55,484 nt of DNA from Seison nebaliae (taxonomy: Eukaryota > Rotifera > Pararotatoria > Seisonacea > Seisonidae), in the NCBI GenBank assembly GCA_023231475.1, contig JALJEE010000507.1, positions 1 through 55,484 of the forward strand, read 5' to 3'. The notes beneath the pieces are model-generated. The model searched no databases. It worked only from the letters and a program-made list of their open reading frames with translations, and was not told the origin of the DNA. Each line of letters starts with the position of its first letter. Positions within the stretch are counted from its first letter, which is position 1. Below are positions 1-12,709 of the stretch, piece after piece. A program made the translations under genes and the position numbers.

Positions 1-118
1 AAATTTTGGATGAAAATTTTAGATGAAAATTTTGGATGAAAATTTTAGATGAAAATTTTGGATGAAAATTTTAGATGAAAATTTTGGATGAAAATTTTAG
101 ATGAAAATTTTGGATGAA
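1..118. repeat. Short tandem repeat, about 26-bp unit
   Basis: The left edge is a near-perfect tandem array. Two 13-bp half-units alternate, AAAATTTTGGATG and AAAATTTTAGATG, giving a 26-bp unit repeated about 4.5 times. The array runs off the left end of the window, so its full length is unknown. No coding potential is evident. Confidence 0.95.
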
Positions 119-469
119 AATATTTGTTTAAAAAATGATGGAAATTATGGAATAAATTGAAATTTAATGGAAGACAAATGAACATCATCATTATGATTAT
201 TCTACGATTACATTGTCGTGTTGTTCTTGAATATTCCAGATAAACATGTTATGTTGTTGGTTTATTGATATATCTCTGCATGTCGATAATTAATATTTAT
301 TCATTTGTCTTCCGTCTTTCTTCAAAACTCGTACTAATAATCTCCGTCTGTTCTTTCGGTTTACGTCCTGTGAAATCGACATACCTTTCGTACTAATTCG
401 CTAAAGATCTATTTCCAATATTCTCTCCTCACTACTATTTCTGCGTGTACATCCACCCACTCTCCCACC

Positions 470-470
<1 letters not shown>

Positions 471-503
<33 letters not shown>
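471..503. repeat. (CA)n microsatellite
   Basis: About 16 AC dinucleotides in a row, followed by a degenerate AGACACGCAC tail. The minus-strand reading frame through it gives only alternating Val-Cys, a sign of a chance ORF rather than a gene. Confidence 0.97.
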
Positions 504-509
<6 letters not shown>

Positions 510-1763
510 CACAGGGAAAGAATGAGTATAAAGTTCAATAAAAGAAGAATGAAGTGAAAGTTGAGACATGGCGCTATAATTCGTGAATAGGATCAGATGG
601 AAGAATTGGCATCCGATCGAATAAACGAATATTATTCGAAACAAAAGAATGGAAACGTCAAACGGAATGAGAACGAACAGATATCACCAGAGGAGTTGTG
701 GTTTCATTCCGTTCATTCATTCTTTCTTTCGACGGGATTAACCCTGATGTCTCTCCCCCTCAATCAGTGAGGACAATGGAAGTATTTGATCGAATATTAT
801 CTTTTGTCTATAATCGACGAGAAAACGTGTCTCGATCATCATTTATTATGATAATTTCATTCGAGACATTATCTGTGTTAATCCAAACAAGATGACCTTC
901 TGTTAGAGAAAAAGAAATAAATCCTCTTTCTTATCGAAAATAACATTAAATCATATTCTCCAATACTGTCGAGTTGGAGATAATCCTTCTCCTCTATAAA
1001 CAAATATGAAATTCGATTTAGGATCACATTAAAATAATGAAATGAACATCTGAACAACGAGAATGTGTCGAGCAGAAAACTAATATTAACTTTCCCATAA
1101 ATATAATTTGTGCATAATGAAATTTTCTTTCCGATTACGCATAATTTAATAATCGATCGAGCAATTGATAATACTCCTCAACTTATTCCTCATTTATATC
1201 TTGTAAGTTTAATCATCTTGACGAATATTGTTTGAGTTGGTGGCAAATATTTTATTTTCCGTCAATTCATCTATCAAAAAATGGAAAGTGTCTTTTATTG
1301 AATTATCAAATTTATTGTGAATGAAATTTCTTCAAAAATGAAGAATCCGAATTCATTTCCTGTTAATTTCCCTAAAGGAAAAATGAACGGATAAAAATAA
1401 AGAAAAAGGTATGAGGAACGGAATTGAGGAATAACTCCTTCTCCGAATATATTAACCGTCTGATTCCCTTGAAGTAAGATATAGAATCACCCAATATAAT
1501 TAGACATCATCACTAATAATAAGAATTTCTATAAGAGAATTATGGAAGATAGTGAGTCGGCAAACTCGATTTCGTGATATTCTTCCAAGTAGTTGACATA
1601 TTTCCTAATTAATAAAATTTCCATAAAATCATGAAAAATTAATGGAGAAAATATAAATTAGAAATTTCAAATAAGAGAATTTCATCAATTTCATCAATCT
1701 CGTCTGGTTTCTCCCTCAAAAACAAATTTCATATTCTACTCGAAATATCATAAAAATGATATT

Positions 1764-1819
1764 GATGGAATTGGGAAGGGAATGAAAAAAAATTTCTATT
1801 TCTCCTTCCCAATTCCATC
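1764..1819. repeat. Inverted repeat, 16-bp perfect stem
   Basis: The left arm GATGGAATTGGGAAGG (1764-1779) is perfectly complementary to the right arm CCTTCCCAATTCCATC (1804-1819) across a 24-nt A/T-rich loop. It could fold as a hairpin in DNA or RNA. The stem does not extend far beyond 16 bp, so it is short for a microRNA precursor. Confidence 0.8.
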
Positions 1820-2110
1820 GACCATAGTACTTCGATGAGGATGTTGATGGAGAAAACATATTTATGATTAGAATCGTCTGACACTCATTGCATACTAGTT
1901 GTCGATCTCCTCCATCATTGTGGAAGAGAAATGAATGACAGACAGAAATGGATGACGAAGTCGAATGTCGGCAGGTTAATAAATGACATTAGTCTTATGG
2001 AAACATTTTATTTGACGACTAGGTATTAGGTCTTCGATTCATTTGGGAATGGGGACACGATTTAAAAGTTATTATTGGAAAAAAATGATGAAAAATATTT
2101 TGAAAATAAT

Positions 2111-2116
2111 TTTATT
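2111..2116 (-). promoter_or_regulatory. Poly(A) signal of PSMB5 (AATAAA on minus strand)
   Basis: The plus strand reads TTTATT, so the minus strand has AATAAA about 59 bp past the PSMB5 stop codon. This is the expected place for a short 3' UTR. Confidence 0.6.
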
Positions 2117-2174
2117 AAAGTTTCTTCCCATCTCAACTCAATACGAATTGTTAAATGATTTTTCAATAAAAATT

Positions 2175-3182
2175 TCATTTTTTCTCTTCTGCATATTGAT
2201 AATGGAGATCAGATACATCGTCATGTGATAATTTCTCCCATCCACTTTCCTTCATATGATAAACTAGAAAAATAATTAATTAATTAATAATAAAATATAA
2301 TTTTTAAAATTTTTTCAAGATAAATTCTCTAACCATGAACTGTACCACCACTCATGGCATCTCGATAAGTGGCATGATAAATTGCACGTCGTGCCAGATC
2401 ATGAGCCTCCTCCACTGTCAAATCGTTACGATGTCCTGAATCTAAAACACCGTATGCATATGGTGAACCGCTGCCAACGGAAAAGATATGATTCGTCAAT
2501 CGAGTTCCGTCACTGTCCACATAATAGAGTCCGGGGCCTCGTTTGTCCCAACCGACGATCATCGTTCCCATCGACAATCCCATTCCTTTGTAATTGTACA
2601 CGATATTCGCCAACATTTTCGAGGCAGCTGCCACTGAAATTCTTTCTTTATTCCTCAATTCATACATTCGACATTCCTTCGCTAAATATCTCTCCCAGAA
2701 ACTACAATCGGCAGCGCCGCCTGCCATCGTTCCTAACAAATACGGATTAATCTCAATCACCTTTTTCACCGTCTGCGAAGCTGATAATGGAAATGATGAT
2801 GGAAAATATTTGATAAGAATTAACCGATTAGACTTCCTGCAGTCGCTCGTGAATCAACCGCCACCATTACACCGTGTTGGAATTTGAAAGCTAAAGTGGT
2901 TGTTCCGTGAGCGAAATTGATTTTAATTCCATCTTTATTATGATCATTATATCTCTCCAAAAATCCTTTCGGCTTTTACGGGAAACAAAAGAAATTGAGA
3001 AAATGGAATGAGATAAAGAAAACATTAGCAATTGGTGGTTTCTCTACATTCGCAAATGAATCGATAGAAAGATTCATCATTTGATCGAGATTAAATTCAT
3101 TTCCATCTTTTATATCACCAATCAACTCCTTCTTCCAATCCAATTCTCCACGTCCCAATCCCAGAACATCTGCCAAAGCCAT
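2175..3182 (-). CDS. PSMB5: 20S proteasome subunit beta type-5 (chymotrypsin-like)
   Basis: Catalytic beta5 subunit of the 20S proteasome core, an N-terminal threonine protease that cleaves after hydrophobic residues. I join four minus-strand exons: 3182-3024, 2972-2825, 2780-2334 and 2263-2175. They encode 280 aa. The start MALADVLG resembles the human subunit's start. A propeptide of about 76 residues ends at Gly, followed by mature TTTLAFKF. Counting from that Thr1, Asp17, Lys33, Ala20, Val31, Met45 and Ala49 of the active site and S1 pocket are all in place. The mature chain is 204 residues, the same as human. Exon 3 read alone stops early, just after SGGTVH. The last exon restores the conserved tail (VYHMKESGW to the stop). 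Introns are 43-70 bp. The gene is divergent from SMG1, with 247 bp between start codons. Confidence 0.97.
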
Positions 3183-3429
3183 AATTGAAATTAATTTGAT
3201 GGAGAAATTCAAACGAACGATTGAAATTCTTTCGAGAAAAGTTTGAATGAATAAGATTTTTTTTAATAATCTTTCTCATGAAAATTTTGTTTGAAAAATT
3301 TTTTTAAGATTATAAACGAAAATAAAATTCAAATTTTAAGCTTTTAATAAAAATTTAAAATTTTTAGCTTTCTACACGAAATTTCTTTCTAAAATTAACA
3401 AATTATTATTTTAACTGTTGTTGACGATA
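3183..3429. promoter_or_regulatory. Divergent intergenic region between PSMB5 and SMG1
   Basis: 247 bp of very AT-rich sequence separate the two start codons, so both promoters and 5' UTRs must fit here unless upstream exons exist. I see no clear TATA box or other named element. Calling it a shared bidirectional promoter is inference from gene orientation. Confidence 0.5.
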
Positions 3430-6400
3430 ATGAGTGGTCATTCGAAACGGCCGACGAGTAAAGTGAAGTCGAGATGTCGGAGAAATGAATATCCGTTGGC
3501 GCCTGGACCACAGGAAGGTTATTGGGACATTTTGGAACGAGAAGAGAATTATTTTTGGAGGAGATTGAAAGAGATCAATTCATCACATTATTCTCTTAGT
3601 CAATTGATTGATGAAGAGCGATGGTATGAGAAGGATGTGAAGGAGTTATTCGAAGTATTGAATGGATTGAAATCGATAATGAAATATAATCTCCATTTGA
3701 AAGATAATCAAATGGTGAATGTATCATTTCCATTTACATTCATTCTCTTCCAAGAATTGGAATTCTTCAATGACCAATTATCCAAAACGGAACATTCCAC
3801 TTTAATTCATTCGATTTGTAATAATATTATGGAATTGATCGAACAATATTTATCAGCGTTCACTGAATTTCGTTATTTCCAAGATTGGAATGGTAGATAT
3901 TTCACTTGGCTCTTTTATCTCATCGATAATTTGTGTACGAGATCGATTGGAAAGAAGAAAAGTAAATCGAATACATCATTCCAATTTTATCTGATTTATT
4001 TAATTGAACGATATTTATTGAACAATGAATTCCTTTCCATGTTAATGCGGAAAGGATTATCCACTATTTTATTAACAACAAATCGATTCAACGATTACCG
4101 TCGTCCATACCATAAAAAAATGATCCGATCCATAAACCCATCAGATGATGATGACGAATTAGGAGATGATGAAAGAAATGTTGATGATGATGATGACAAT
4201 GAAGATTCGGTTCAAATAATTATTGAAAATCGTCGAGAAATCAGTCCAGATGAGAAATATGGTGAAATTGATAAATGGAAAGTGGAGATGTTAATTGAGA
4301 AACATTTCATTTATTGTTTCATTTCGATGATCGAGAAAGCGAACGCCAATTTATCAGAAGGAATGAGATATCGATTAATTGATGATTTGTTCCATTTTCT
4401 CGAACGATTGAAATCAATGGAATTATTACCGTTTTTCTATTCCGATATAACTGATATCTTAATCGGAGTTATTTTTGATTATGATGATGGTGATACGATA
4501 ACTTGTCATCGTGTTTCCACTTATCCTTTATATCTCTATGATTTGTACGATCAACTTTTTACGAATTTGAGACGGAACGATGATTTGGAAGGTATGAAAT
4601 CCGTCCACAATTATATCTTCCCATTATTTATGGATATTCTCGACGATTTCTTCACAGCGAAAGGTAAAACGAAATTAAATTTGTTGAAAGTGCTCAATGT
4701 ATTCGTCATGATTTTCAAACGAATTTCCTTCAAATCCAATTTAGATGATTTTAAATTATTCGTCGATTCTCATACTCAATCAATCTCATTAATCGATATT
4801 TTCAATATGATGTCATCATTAGATGATATAGAAATTGAGGATGATATTATGAGACATTTCTTCTTCTCAATTCAAATCGATACAATTCATTTCTGTTGGA
4901 AAGAAGAATTTTGGAAAGATTCAATCGGACAACTTAATGAATCTCTCACAAATTGGACGAAGAATTTCTTAGGAAGATTTCTTTCCATTTCTCATACGAA
5001 TTCTCTCAATTCTTTCCTCCAATTCATCTTAATTATCGATAATTCCTTTCAATTAGAGAAGGAGATAATTCCATCATTTTTCCTCTCATCCATCAATTCT
5101 CAAAATGATTCGACTGATGAATATCTCAACAAATATTTAATTTTCCGTTTAAACGATAATTCAAATGCAGAATCAACGATCGATTTATTCGAAGAAATAT
5201 TCAAGAGAATATCATCCCCTTGTCATGAGACGGAGAAGATTTATGAAGAAATAATTTTCCTTCTTAATCTGGCGATATTGGAAACGGTGCATTCACCATT
5301 AGAAAAAAATTATAATGAAAATTTTGAAAAATTAATAATTTCAGTTTTTGTGGAAAAACGATCGATCAATTCCGTTCAATTGAAAAATATGATAAATCAT
5401 TTTTTCAATCTTTATCCATCGGATGAATTGAAGAAAGAAATTGGAGGAACGATATTATTCTTGTTTAAACAAATTGTCGATGATATTAATGAGAAGAAAC
5501 GGAACGAATTAATTCGATTAATTTTAATATTTTCTATTTTGGAGAATGGAAATGGAAAGAAGACGATGGAAGAATTTGAGGAATTGATTTATTTAAATTT
5601 ACAATTGAAATTAGAAGAGAATGGACAAGAGATGGATGATCTTATTCTCATTACGATACTTTCTCGTTATTTCTTCACCTTATTTGTTGATGTTGATTTG
5701 ATTTTGGTGACGGAAATCGAATATCTGTTAAATGGTAAACAATCAATATATGATGAAAATGAGAAGAAAATGTCGAGAAAAATTTTGAAGGAATTTCATA
5801 TTTTCTGGAGTCATATCATCGACACGTTGGAGAATATGGGAAAGTCGTTACGGAATGTTTATGGAAATCAACAAATAATTTCATTTCTCGTTAAATTGGT
5901 GGAGTGGATTGAAGAGAAATGGATCGATAATCGATTAATGATCAATCGAAATTTCGAAGAGATCCAACACGAATATTTTCTTTTCATTCTCAACATTCTC
6001 ATTTCCGTTCTCTGTCATAATTTGATGGTGACGAAATTGATATCGAACGAATTGGATAAATGTTATTGGAGAATTTCTCATAAACTTTATAATATTTTCC
6101 GTTTGAATGAATATCGATTGACACATCAGACGATCAATGATTCGATGATATTTCTCAATTCATTTTATGGAATTTGGAAACGATTAAATGGAATTTATAT
6201 CAATCAGAAATTCATGAAAAATTCTCATGAATTAACATCTCTACAAATTGTTCAAGAGCAGAAATTCCATGAAATAAATTTCATCTTTTCAAACGAGAAA
6301 TATTTGAAGCGATCACGTTCTAATGATATTAATTCGATCGATGACATTTTTGAATGTTTCGACATCAAACGGATTAATTTCGATAATTGTGATGAATTAA

Positions 6401-7785
6401 TTGAAATGAAGAATGAATTATTATCTGATCATTTGGAAGAGTTATTCATTTATATATGCACAGGATACGAACCGATGAAATATGAAAATGAATCAATTTC
6501 TCATTATTTCCAATTTCTTTACGAACGATTAAATGTGGATGATATTCAAATTCTCCCACCAATTTCCACCATGATGAAATATGTGATGAGTTCATTGACG
6601 AATTATCTGATAAGAAATCGAATGAAGACGAAAGTGTTTGGAGGAGTGGAAGAGACGTTAGTGGCGATGGATTCGACATTGAGTGAATTCTTCACTCGAA
6701 TGAACGATGATGCGATGGAAGGATTAAATAGAAATGTTGAAAAGAATTTCAAATTAATTCAAAGAATGATTATGTTTCTATTATTATTACATGATCTGGA
6801 ACGATCAATGGAACAGATTGTCAAACCATCACTTCTTACTTTCACTTATGATAATGGAATAAATGATAAATTGGAAATAAAATCAAAAAAATTGAGTCTC
6901 ATACGAAAATTGAAAGAGACTCAACTTTATCCGAATAATGTCTGTAAATTCGTTCAAATGAATTGGGAAATATTCCAACAATGGTTTTCCTCTCAACAAC
7001 TTCATTGTATTCGACTTTATTATTTTGTCATTTTTGATCATTTTAATTTTGATAATGATCATATTTTCCTTCAAGCTTTCTTCTATCATTCTCAACGATT
7101 TCTTACCGAACAGAAAAGAAAAATTGATAATCCGATAATGGAAGAAATCGTCTGGTATCAAATCGATGTGATTGTGGAATTGAAAGACATTTCTCGATTT
7201 CATGTACTTTTTTCATTATTGAAATATTTTAATATGGAATCCATTAGTTCCATTCTGGCAATGGAGAATGCCATTCAATTGGAATTAAATGGAAATGATA
7301 TCGATCAAGTAATCGATGAATATGATAAATGTGAAATGGAATTAAATTCAATTAATTCCTCCCACAGACGATTTCGAATATCGGAAAGAATTATGAAAAT
7401 TTATTTAAAAAATTTCGAAAAAGTTAACGAGATCGTCATAAGGAAACGATTGAAGAGACATTGTGAGATATTTGATGAGTTGACAGAAATTGATGAGGAT
7501 GAGAAATTTCGATTGAATCTCCAACTTCAATCCGTTCGACAACAATTCGCAATGAAATCTTTCGTAGAGAAACAATTTGGAGCGATCAAATCGATCATTT
7601 TAGACAATTCACCAATTTACGACCAACAAACATCGATTGGGGAATTAAAGGAGATGGTAGATTATACGGACGTTTTACAACATCTTCCAACCGTCACAGC
7701 TATCAATCTCAAAATGACAATTGATCAAATTGAAAATTTATGTTCATGGAAACATTTAAGATTACTTCATCAATCCATCGATCTA

Positions 7786-7820
<35 letters not shown>

Positions 7821-10800
7821 AGAAATTAATAATGGAATGAATGAATTGAAAGAATATAAGGATTTATATGAACGATTAATTAGTATTAATCGATTATTAT
7901 CGACAAATAATGATTTGACATTGATCAATCCGAAATTAATGGAAAATTCTTGTCAATTAAATTATTTAATTAATTCGAATTTATTTGATATTAATGAAAT
8001 TGAAATGATCAATGAATTGAATTGGGAAACGATCGATTTATTATCGATCAAACATCAAAATTTATTGAATCAACGAAAATCTCAATTGAACAAATTCAAT
8101 TTAGTTCTCGATTCATTTCATGTCATCTCATTACCATTTCCTTATCAACGTGTCTTGACTGATATCATTATTCAATCTAACATCAAATTTAGTGATCGGG
8201 AAATTCTTAAAAGATTATTGAAACCAATTCCTCTCATCTACGACACACAGAATGAGAATGACGCATTTTTATTTGATGGAAATCTCATCAATCTTTTCCA
8301 TGACATCGATATTAATCATCTATATAATTTCCAGATATTTTTGAAAGTGATGAAACATCAGAAATTCGATGATTTCCAACAACGTGACAATTTGCGAGAA
8401 ATTATCGGAAATCATTCTCACATTTTCCGATGTTCTTCCAACGAATTGAAAGAACATTATGTCAATTTATTCACTCACGATAAATTGAACATCGACGAAG
8501 AATTCGATGAATGGAAATCAAATATCGATTCATTGGATTGTTTAAGAACGAAATGTTTCGAGAAGAATCTCTTAGAGATTAAGAGAAAACTCAAAAGAAT
8601 TATCGACGATTCTCTCGTGAACGGATCAAACGAAGAATTGAATGGAATTAAAATATTTTGTAAAAAAGACGAAAGAAATGAATTGATGGAATTGAAAATA
8701 TTATTGAAAAATCATCATCAAATGATTTCTCATCATTCTTTAATTTATTCACTTTGTCATACTGTCGCTATTGAGATATCTAAAGAGAAATATTTATCCA
8801 TCAACAAACAATGGATTCGAAGTACTTTATTTTTCGAATTAGAAATAAAAAGGAAATTGGGATTATCTGATAAATTGTTAATGGATTTGATGAGTGGTTG
8901 GGAGAAATGGACGAAAGAATATTTTGATAATCAAAAAAATTATTTTAAAATACTTTGTGAAATTCATTTACTTATTCAAAATCTTTCTGATAGTTCCATC
9001 TGTCTGGAAATGCTCCAATATTTCTATGAACATCCTTCTATCGTTTTCGATGAGATCGATTCATGTCGTCGATTGAACATGAAACATTTCATCAAATATC
9101 TCCCTCAAATATTCGCCATTTATTCCAATATCATTTCATTAAATATTCCTATCGAATTGACTGATGTTATTGATCAATCCAAAAATATTTTTCTTCATAT
9201 TTTTTATTCATTTCTCAACATTTCTCAAAAGAAGAATATTTTCACTCATTGTAACGAAAATACTTGGAAGATATTGATCTATCCGTTATTGACGAAATTG
9301 GTGGAATCGGAAATTTTAGAGAATAATATTGGAATTGATCAATTCTCTCCATTTCAATCATATCGTGATCAATCCAAAAAATTAATTCCATCAATAGAAT
9401 TTAGTCATTTGAAAGATGAATTTGAACTCTCTTCCAAATTCGGTCGAATACTTAATTCATTAATTAATTCATTTTTAGTTGGACGATGTCAAGAAGATCG
9501 AGATATGATTAATGATTACATCCTCCTCATCACTGACATGAGAGAGGCATCGGTTTATGGAACTGAACAACATAAACAAATGATTCATCCGATACATCGA
9601 ACAATCGTCAAATTTTTCTATGTAATCAATAATCGATATCATTCGATAATTCGCAAATTGAAGAATATCTCTAATAATGTTGGGAAGAATGAATTTATTC
9701 GAAAAAGTCAAATCATCATGAAGGAATTGAAGAACATTCCATATTTCTTCGATACACAAACATATTGGATCATCAATCAATTGAATCAATTAATCATGAG
9801 AAATCTCCCGAAAAAAATCCTCCCCGAAATAATTGAGAAGGAATTGAAAAAATTGAAAAATTTAATCGATGATCTTTTCCATCAAATGACAACATTCAAC
9901 GAAACGATCGAAGAAATAATTGAACAAACATTATCAAATAAATTTGAACCGATTAAAATCTTAACTAAGAATAATATGAAACTCCTTCACAAATCGAAAG
10001 AAATTCGATTAGCGAAATTTTTGGAAGAGAAACCGTTACAACCGATTCAGACGAAATTCAATCAGATAATCGATCATCTCAAATTGACATCTCAAGAATT
10101 TGATAAAATTACAATGAAGACTATTCAAACGAATAATGAGGAGATGAATCATAAAATTAGAAATCAATCAGATTATGATAAACAACAACCTCATCATCAT
10201 CATCATCATCATCATCATCACCATCAATCGACACGGGTGATGAATGTGTCGAAGATTCTGGTGAAGAGTTTGATGAATTTGAAAGGTAATCGATTGATTA
10301 TGCCTCGAAATTATTATAAGAAATCATCGTTAAATGAAGAAGGAATTGTGACGATTTCTGGTGTGAACGAAATTGTTCACGTTCTCCATTCGAATACATC
10401 ACCAAAACGGATTTGTTTCATTGCTAATACGGGGAAACGATATCGATATTTGTTGAAAGGATATGAAGATTTGAGAGTTGACGAATTGATTTCACAAGTG
10501 ATTTCCGTTTATAATGAAATCGTTAAAACGGAAGATCGTTCCAAAATGCCGTTAATTAAAACGTACGATATCGTCACTTTGGGATCGAATTGTGGTCTCA
10601 TCGAATGGATGTATGGATACACTTCACTCTACTCTTATTACAAGAGATATCATCATCAGAAAGAGGAATTGGAGAAAGAGAATGAGAAGATTTTGAAACC
10701 GATGGAATCATATCAGATGGAATTGAAAACCGTTCTGAGAGAGGAAGAGAAGAATGTAACAGATGATCATGTCAAACGATTAGTTTATGATCGATTAAAA

Positions 10801-12069
10801 GAGAAAACTGAATCGGACATCTTCCATCATGAATTATATTCATTGACAACATCATTCATTCAATGGAATAAAATTCAAAAAAATTTCATCGAATCATTTG
10901 TCTCGTCATCAATTTTGAATAATTGTCTCTTCAATTTGGGCGATCGACATTTGGATAATATCCTTCTCGCATTCCATACAGGACAATTGCAACATATCGA
11001 TTTCAACGTTTGTTTCGAACGACAGAAAGCTCTCAAATTTCCCGAAACGGTTCCATTCCGTTTAACTCAAAATATCGCTCACGTTCTCCGTCATCCGTAT
11101 CAATTGGAGAATGTACTAATTGGAGAAGACGCTAATGTGGATGTGGGGAATCATCGACTTTTTTCATTTGCAATAGAGACGATGAAAATTTTGAAAGATG
11201 AGAATCATTTCCTGTTCGATTTGATGAAATGTTATTTCAATTATTATCCGTTCCCATTAACGAATTGGCAGAATGGTCATTCGACAATTTTATATTCGAG
11301 ATTGAACAGTTCGTTGGGAGAGAAGGAAGATGAAATCGAAACGATTCCATTAGAATGTATCATTTATCGATTGTTCAAGAAACATTCGATAGAAATTATT
11401 CCCATCATCTCATGGATCACAACGATCATTCAACATGACGATGTAAAAGATGAGAGGAAATTTCATTTCTCTCATTTCCATATCATTCAACAAATTCTCT
11501 TTCGATTATTCATTTATCTAACGAACGATCGAAGGAACATCTCAAATTTGACAAAGGAAAATTATAATTCTCATCTCATTGATTATCAGTTAATCCTTCA
11601 ATTCTTCTTGATAACATCGCCATTATTATCGAGTGGAAGTGAACATCAAATTTCTTCTTTTATTCAACATATACGGAAATTACAAAAGATAATTAACGAA
11701 ATGTTGAGAGAGACGAAAGACGATTTGGTTAAGTCGTTTAATGAATTGCATGAGAGTTTGGAAGAGATTGGAGATATAATAAAAATTTTCATTTTAAATA
11801 ATTCTTCTTTCGTCAATTATGAAGTGAAAGATAATTTATTGAGCTCGAATGAGAATTTATCTTTGTTGGATAATGCCAATAAATCTGATTATGTTCTCAC
11901 TTGTTTCTCTCATCAAATCAATTCACTCTTTCACACATATGAAGAACAATTGAACGAATGTTCAAAAAGCGAGAATTGTATGTTGGAGTATTGGAAGAAA
12001 TTGTTGAAGGAAGCTGTCGATCCGAACAATTTGAGTCGAATGTATGAAGGTTGGATGTCATGGATATGA
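3430..12069 (+). CDS. SMG1: SMG1 kinase (PI3K-like kinase of nonsense-mediated decay), single exon
   Basis: A PIKK-family Ser/Thr kinase that phosphorylates UPF1 during nonsense-mediated mRNA decay. The first ATG of the 2879-aa frame is at 3430. Residues 1 to about 2300 are a long helical region typical of HEAT/FAT solenoids. The kinase domain starts near residue 2310. LLKGYEDLRVDE near 2337 carries the ATP-binding lysine, the catalytic loop is GDRHLDN (about 2504), and the DFG equivalent is IDFNVCF (about 2523). The Asn-Val-Cys-Phe form is typical of SMG1, not of ATM, ATR, mTOR or DNA-PKcs. The chain ends NLSRMYEGWMSWI, a FATC tail matching the SMG1 ending. The insert between kinase and FATC is only about 300 residues, against roughly 1100 in human SMG1. 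Runs of 12 Asn and 11 His sit in linkers. No intron interrupts 8.6 kb. Confidence 0.93.
7783..7818 (+). repeat. (AAT)12 in SMG1, poly-Asn
   Basis: Twelve AAT codons encode a polyasparagine run in the helical part of SMG1, around residue 1455. Pure codon repetition indicates a microsatellite expanded in frame. Confidence 0.95.
10192..10224 (+). repeat. (CAT)n in SMG1, poly-His
   Basis: Eleven histidine codons, nearly all CAT, encode a poly-His run about 75 residues before the SMG1 kinase core. It lies in a linker rich in Gln, Asn and charge, and is probably a flexible spacer. Confidence 0.95.
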
Positions 12070-12709
12070 GAAGGAAACAACAACAAGAACAAGAACAACA
12101 TGATTAGTATCATTAGGAGAGAAACAAAGAAGAAACTTTCAAAGAAAAATAATGAGAGAATTTGGAGAAAAGAAGTTTTGTTCGATTGTGTGAGTCTAGC
12201 TAGCACAGTTGAAGTGTGTTTGGGGGAGGAAGTGACACAATATTCTACACCATCTGCCCACTCATATACATTGTAGTTTTTATGTGTATAAACTGCTTCT
12301 GAAATGAAATTTGTTTATTTAAAGAATAAATTTTTTTTTCTATTTATCATTATTCTCTTCTTCCCTCTTATTCGGTTGTTATTCTCATTTCATTTGTGTG
12401 GATGTAGGTAGAACTCGAAAGATGTTGAATGAAATAAAAACAAAATTAATTTGACTTGAAACGCTTCCTCTTCGAATTTCGTCCATCTTTTTTTCATTCA
12501 AATTGAAAGTCAATTCTCATTTTTATCAAGTTGTCATGACAATTGTGTAGTAGAGTAGTAAAGATTATATGAGACATTATTGATACAACTTGTCAATCAC
12601 AATTGTTTAAAGCTCATTTCAATCGAAATAATTGGAAATAATTATCGTACTGTTCCAATTTATTCATCTAAATGTCGACTCATCAGTGAAGGAAAGACGT
12701 TGTAAGAAA
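12070..12709 (+). other. SMG1 3' UTR and CCDC74-like 5' region
   Basis: 640 bp without a gene. AATAAA at 12325-12330 lies 256 bp past the SMG1 stop and is its best poly(A) signal. A second AATAAA-like site lies near 12432. The rest should hold the promoter and 5' UTR of the next gene. Confidence 0.6.

Larger units (their letters stand above)
119..2110. other. Intergenic, no gene recognised
   Basis: About 2 kb of AT-rich sequence in which I see no convincing gene. Short ORFs here lack homology or splice context, and the longest reads through the CA microsatellite. The stretch contains that microsatellite (471-503) and one clear inverted repeat (1764-1819). A far-upstream gene's UTR or regulatory DNA could lie here, but nothing in the sequence shows it. 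Confidence 0.6.

Noticed and set aside
435-644. Minus-strand frame through the CA microsatellite
   Set aside because: Its body is a Val-Cys dinucleotide artefact and nothing around it supports a gene.
2043-2228. Plus-strand 61-codon frame
   Set aside because: It overlaps the last PSMB5 exon on the other strand, which is supported by conserved protein sequence.
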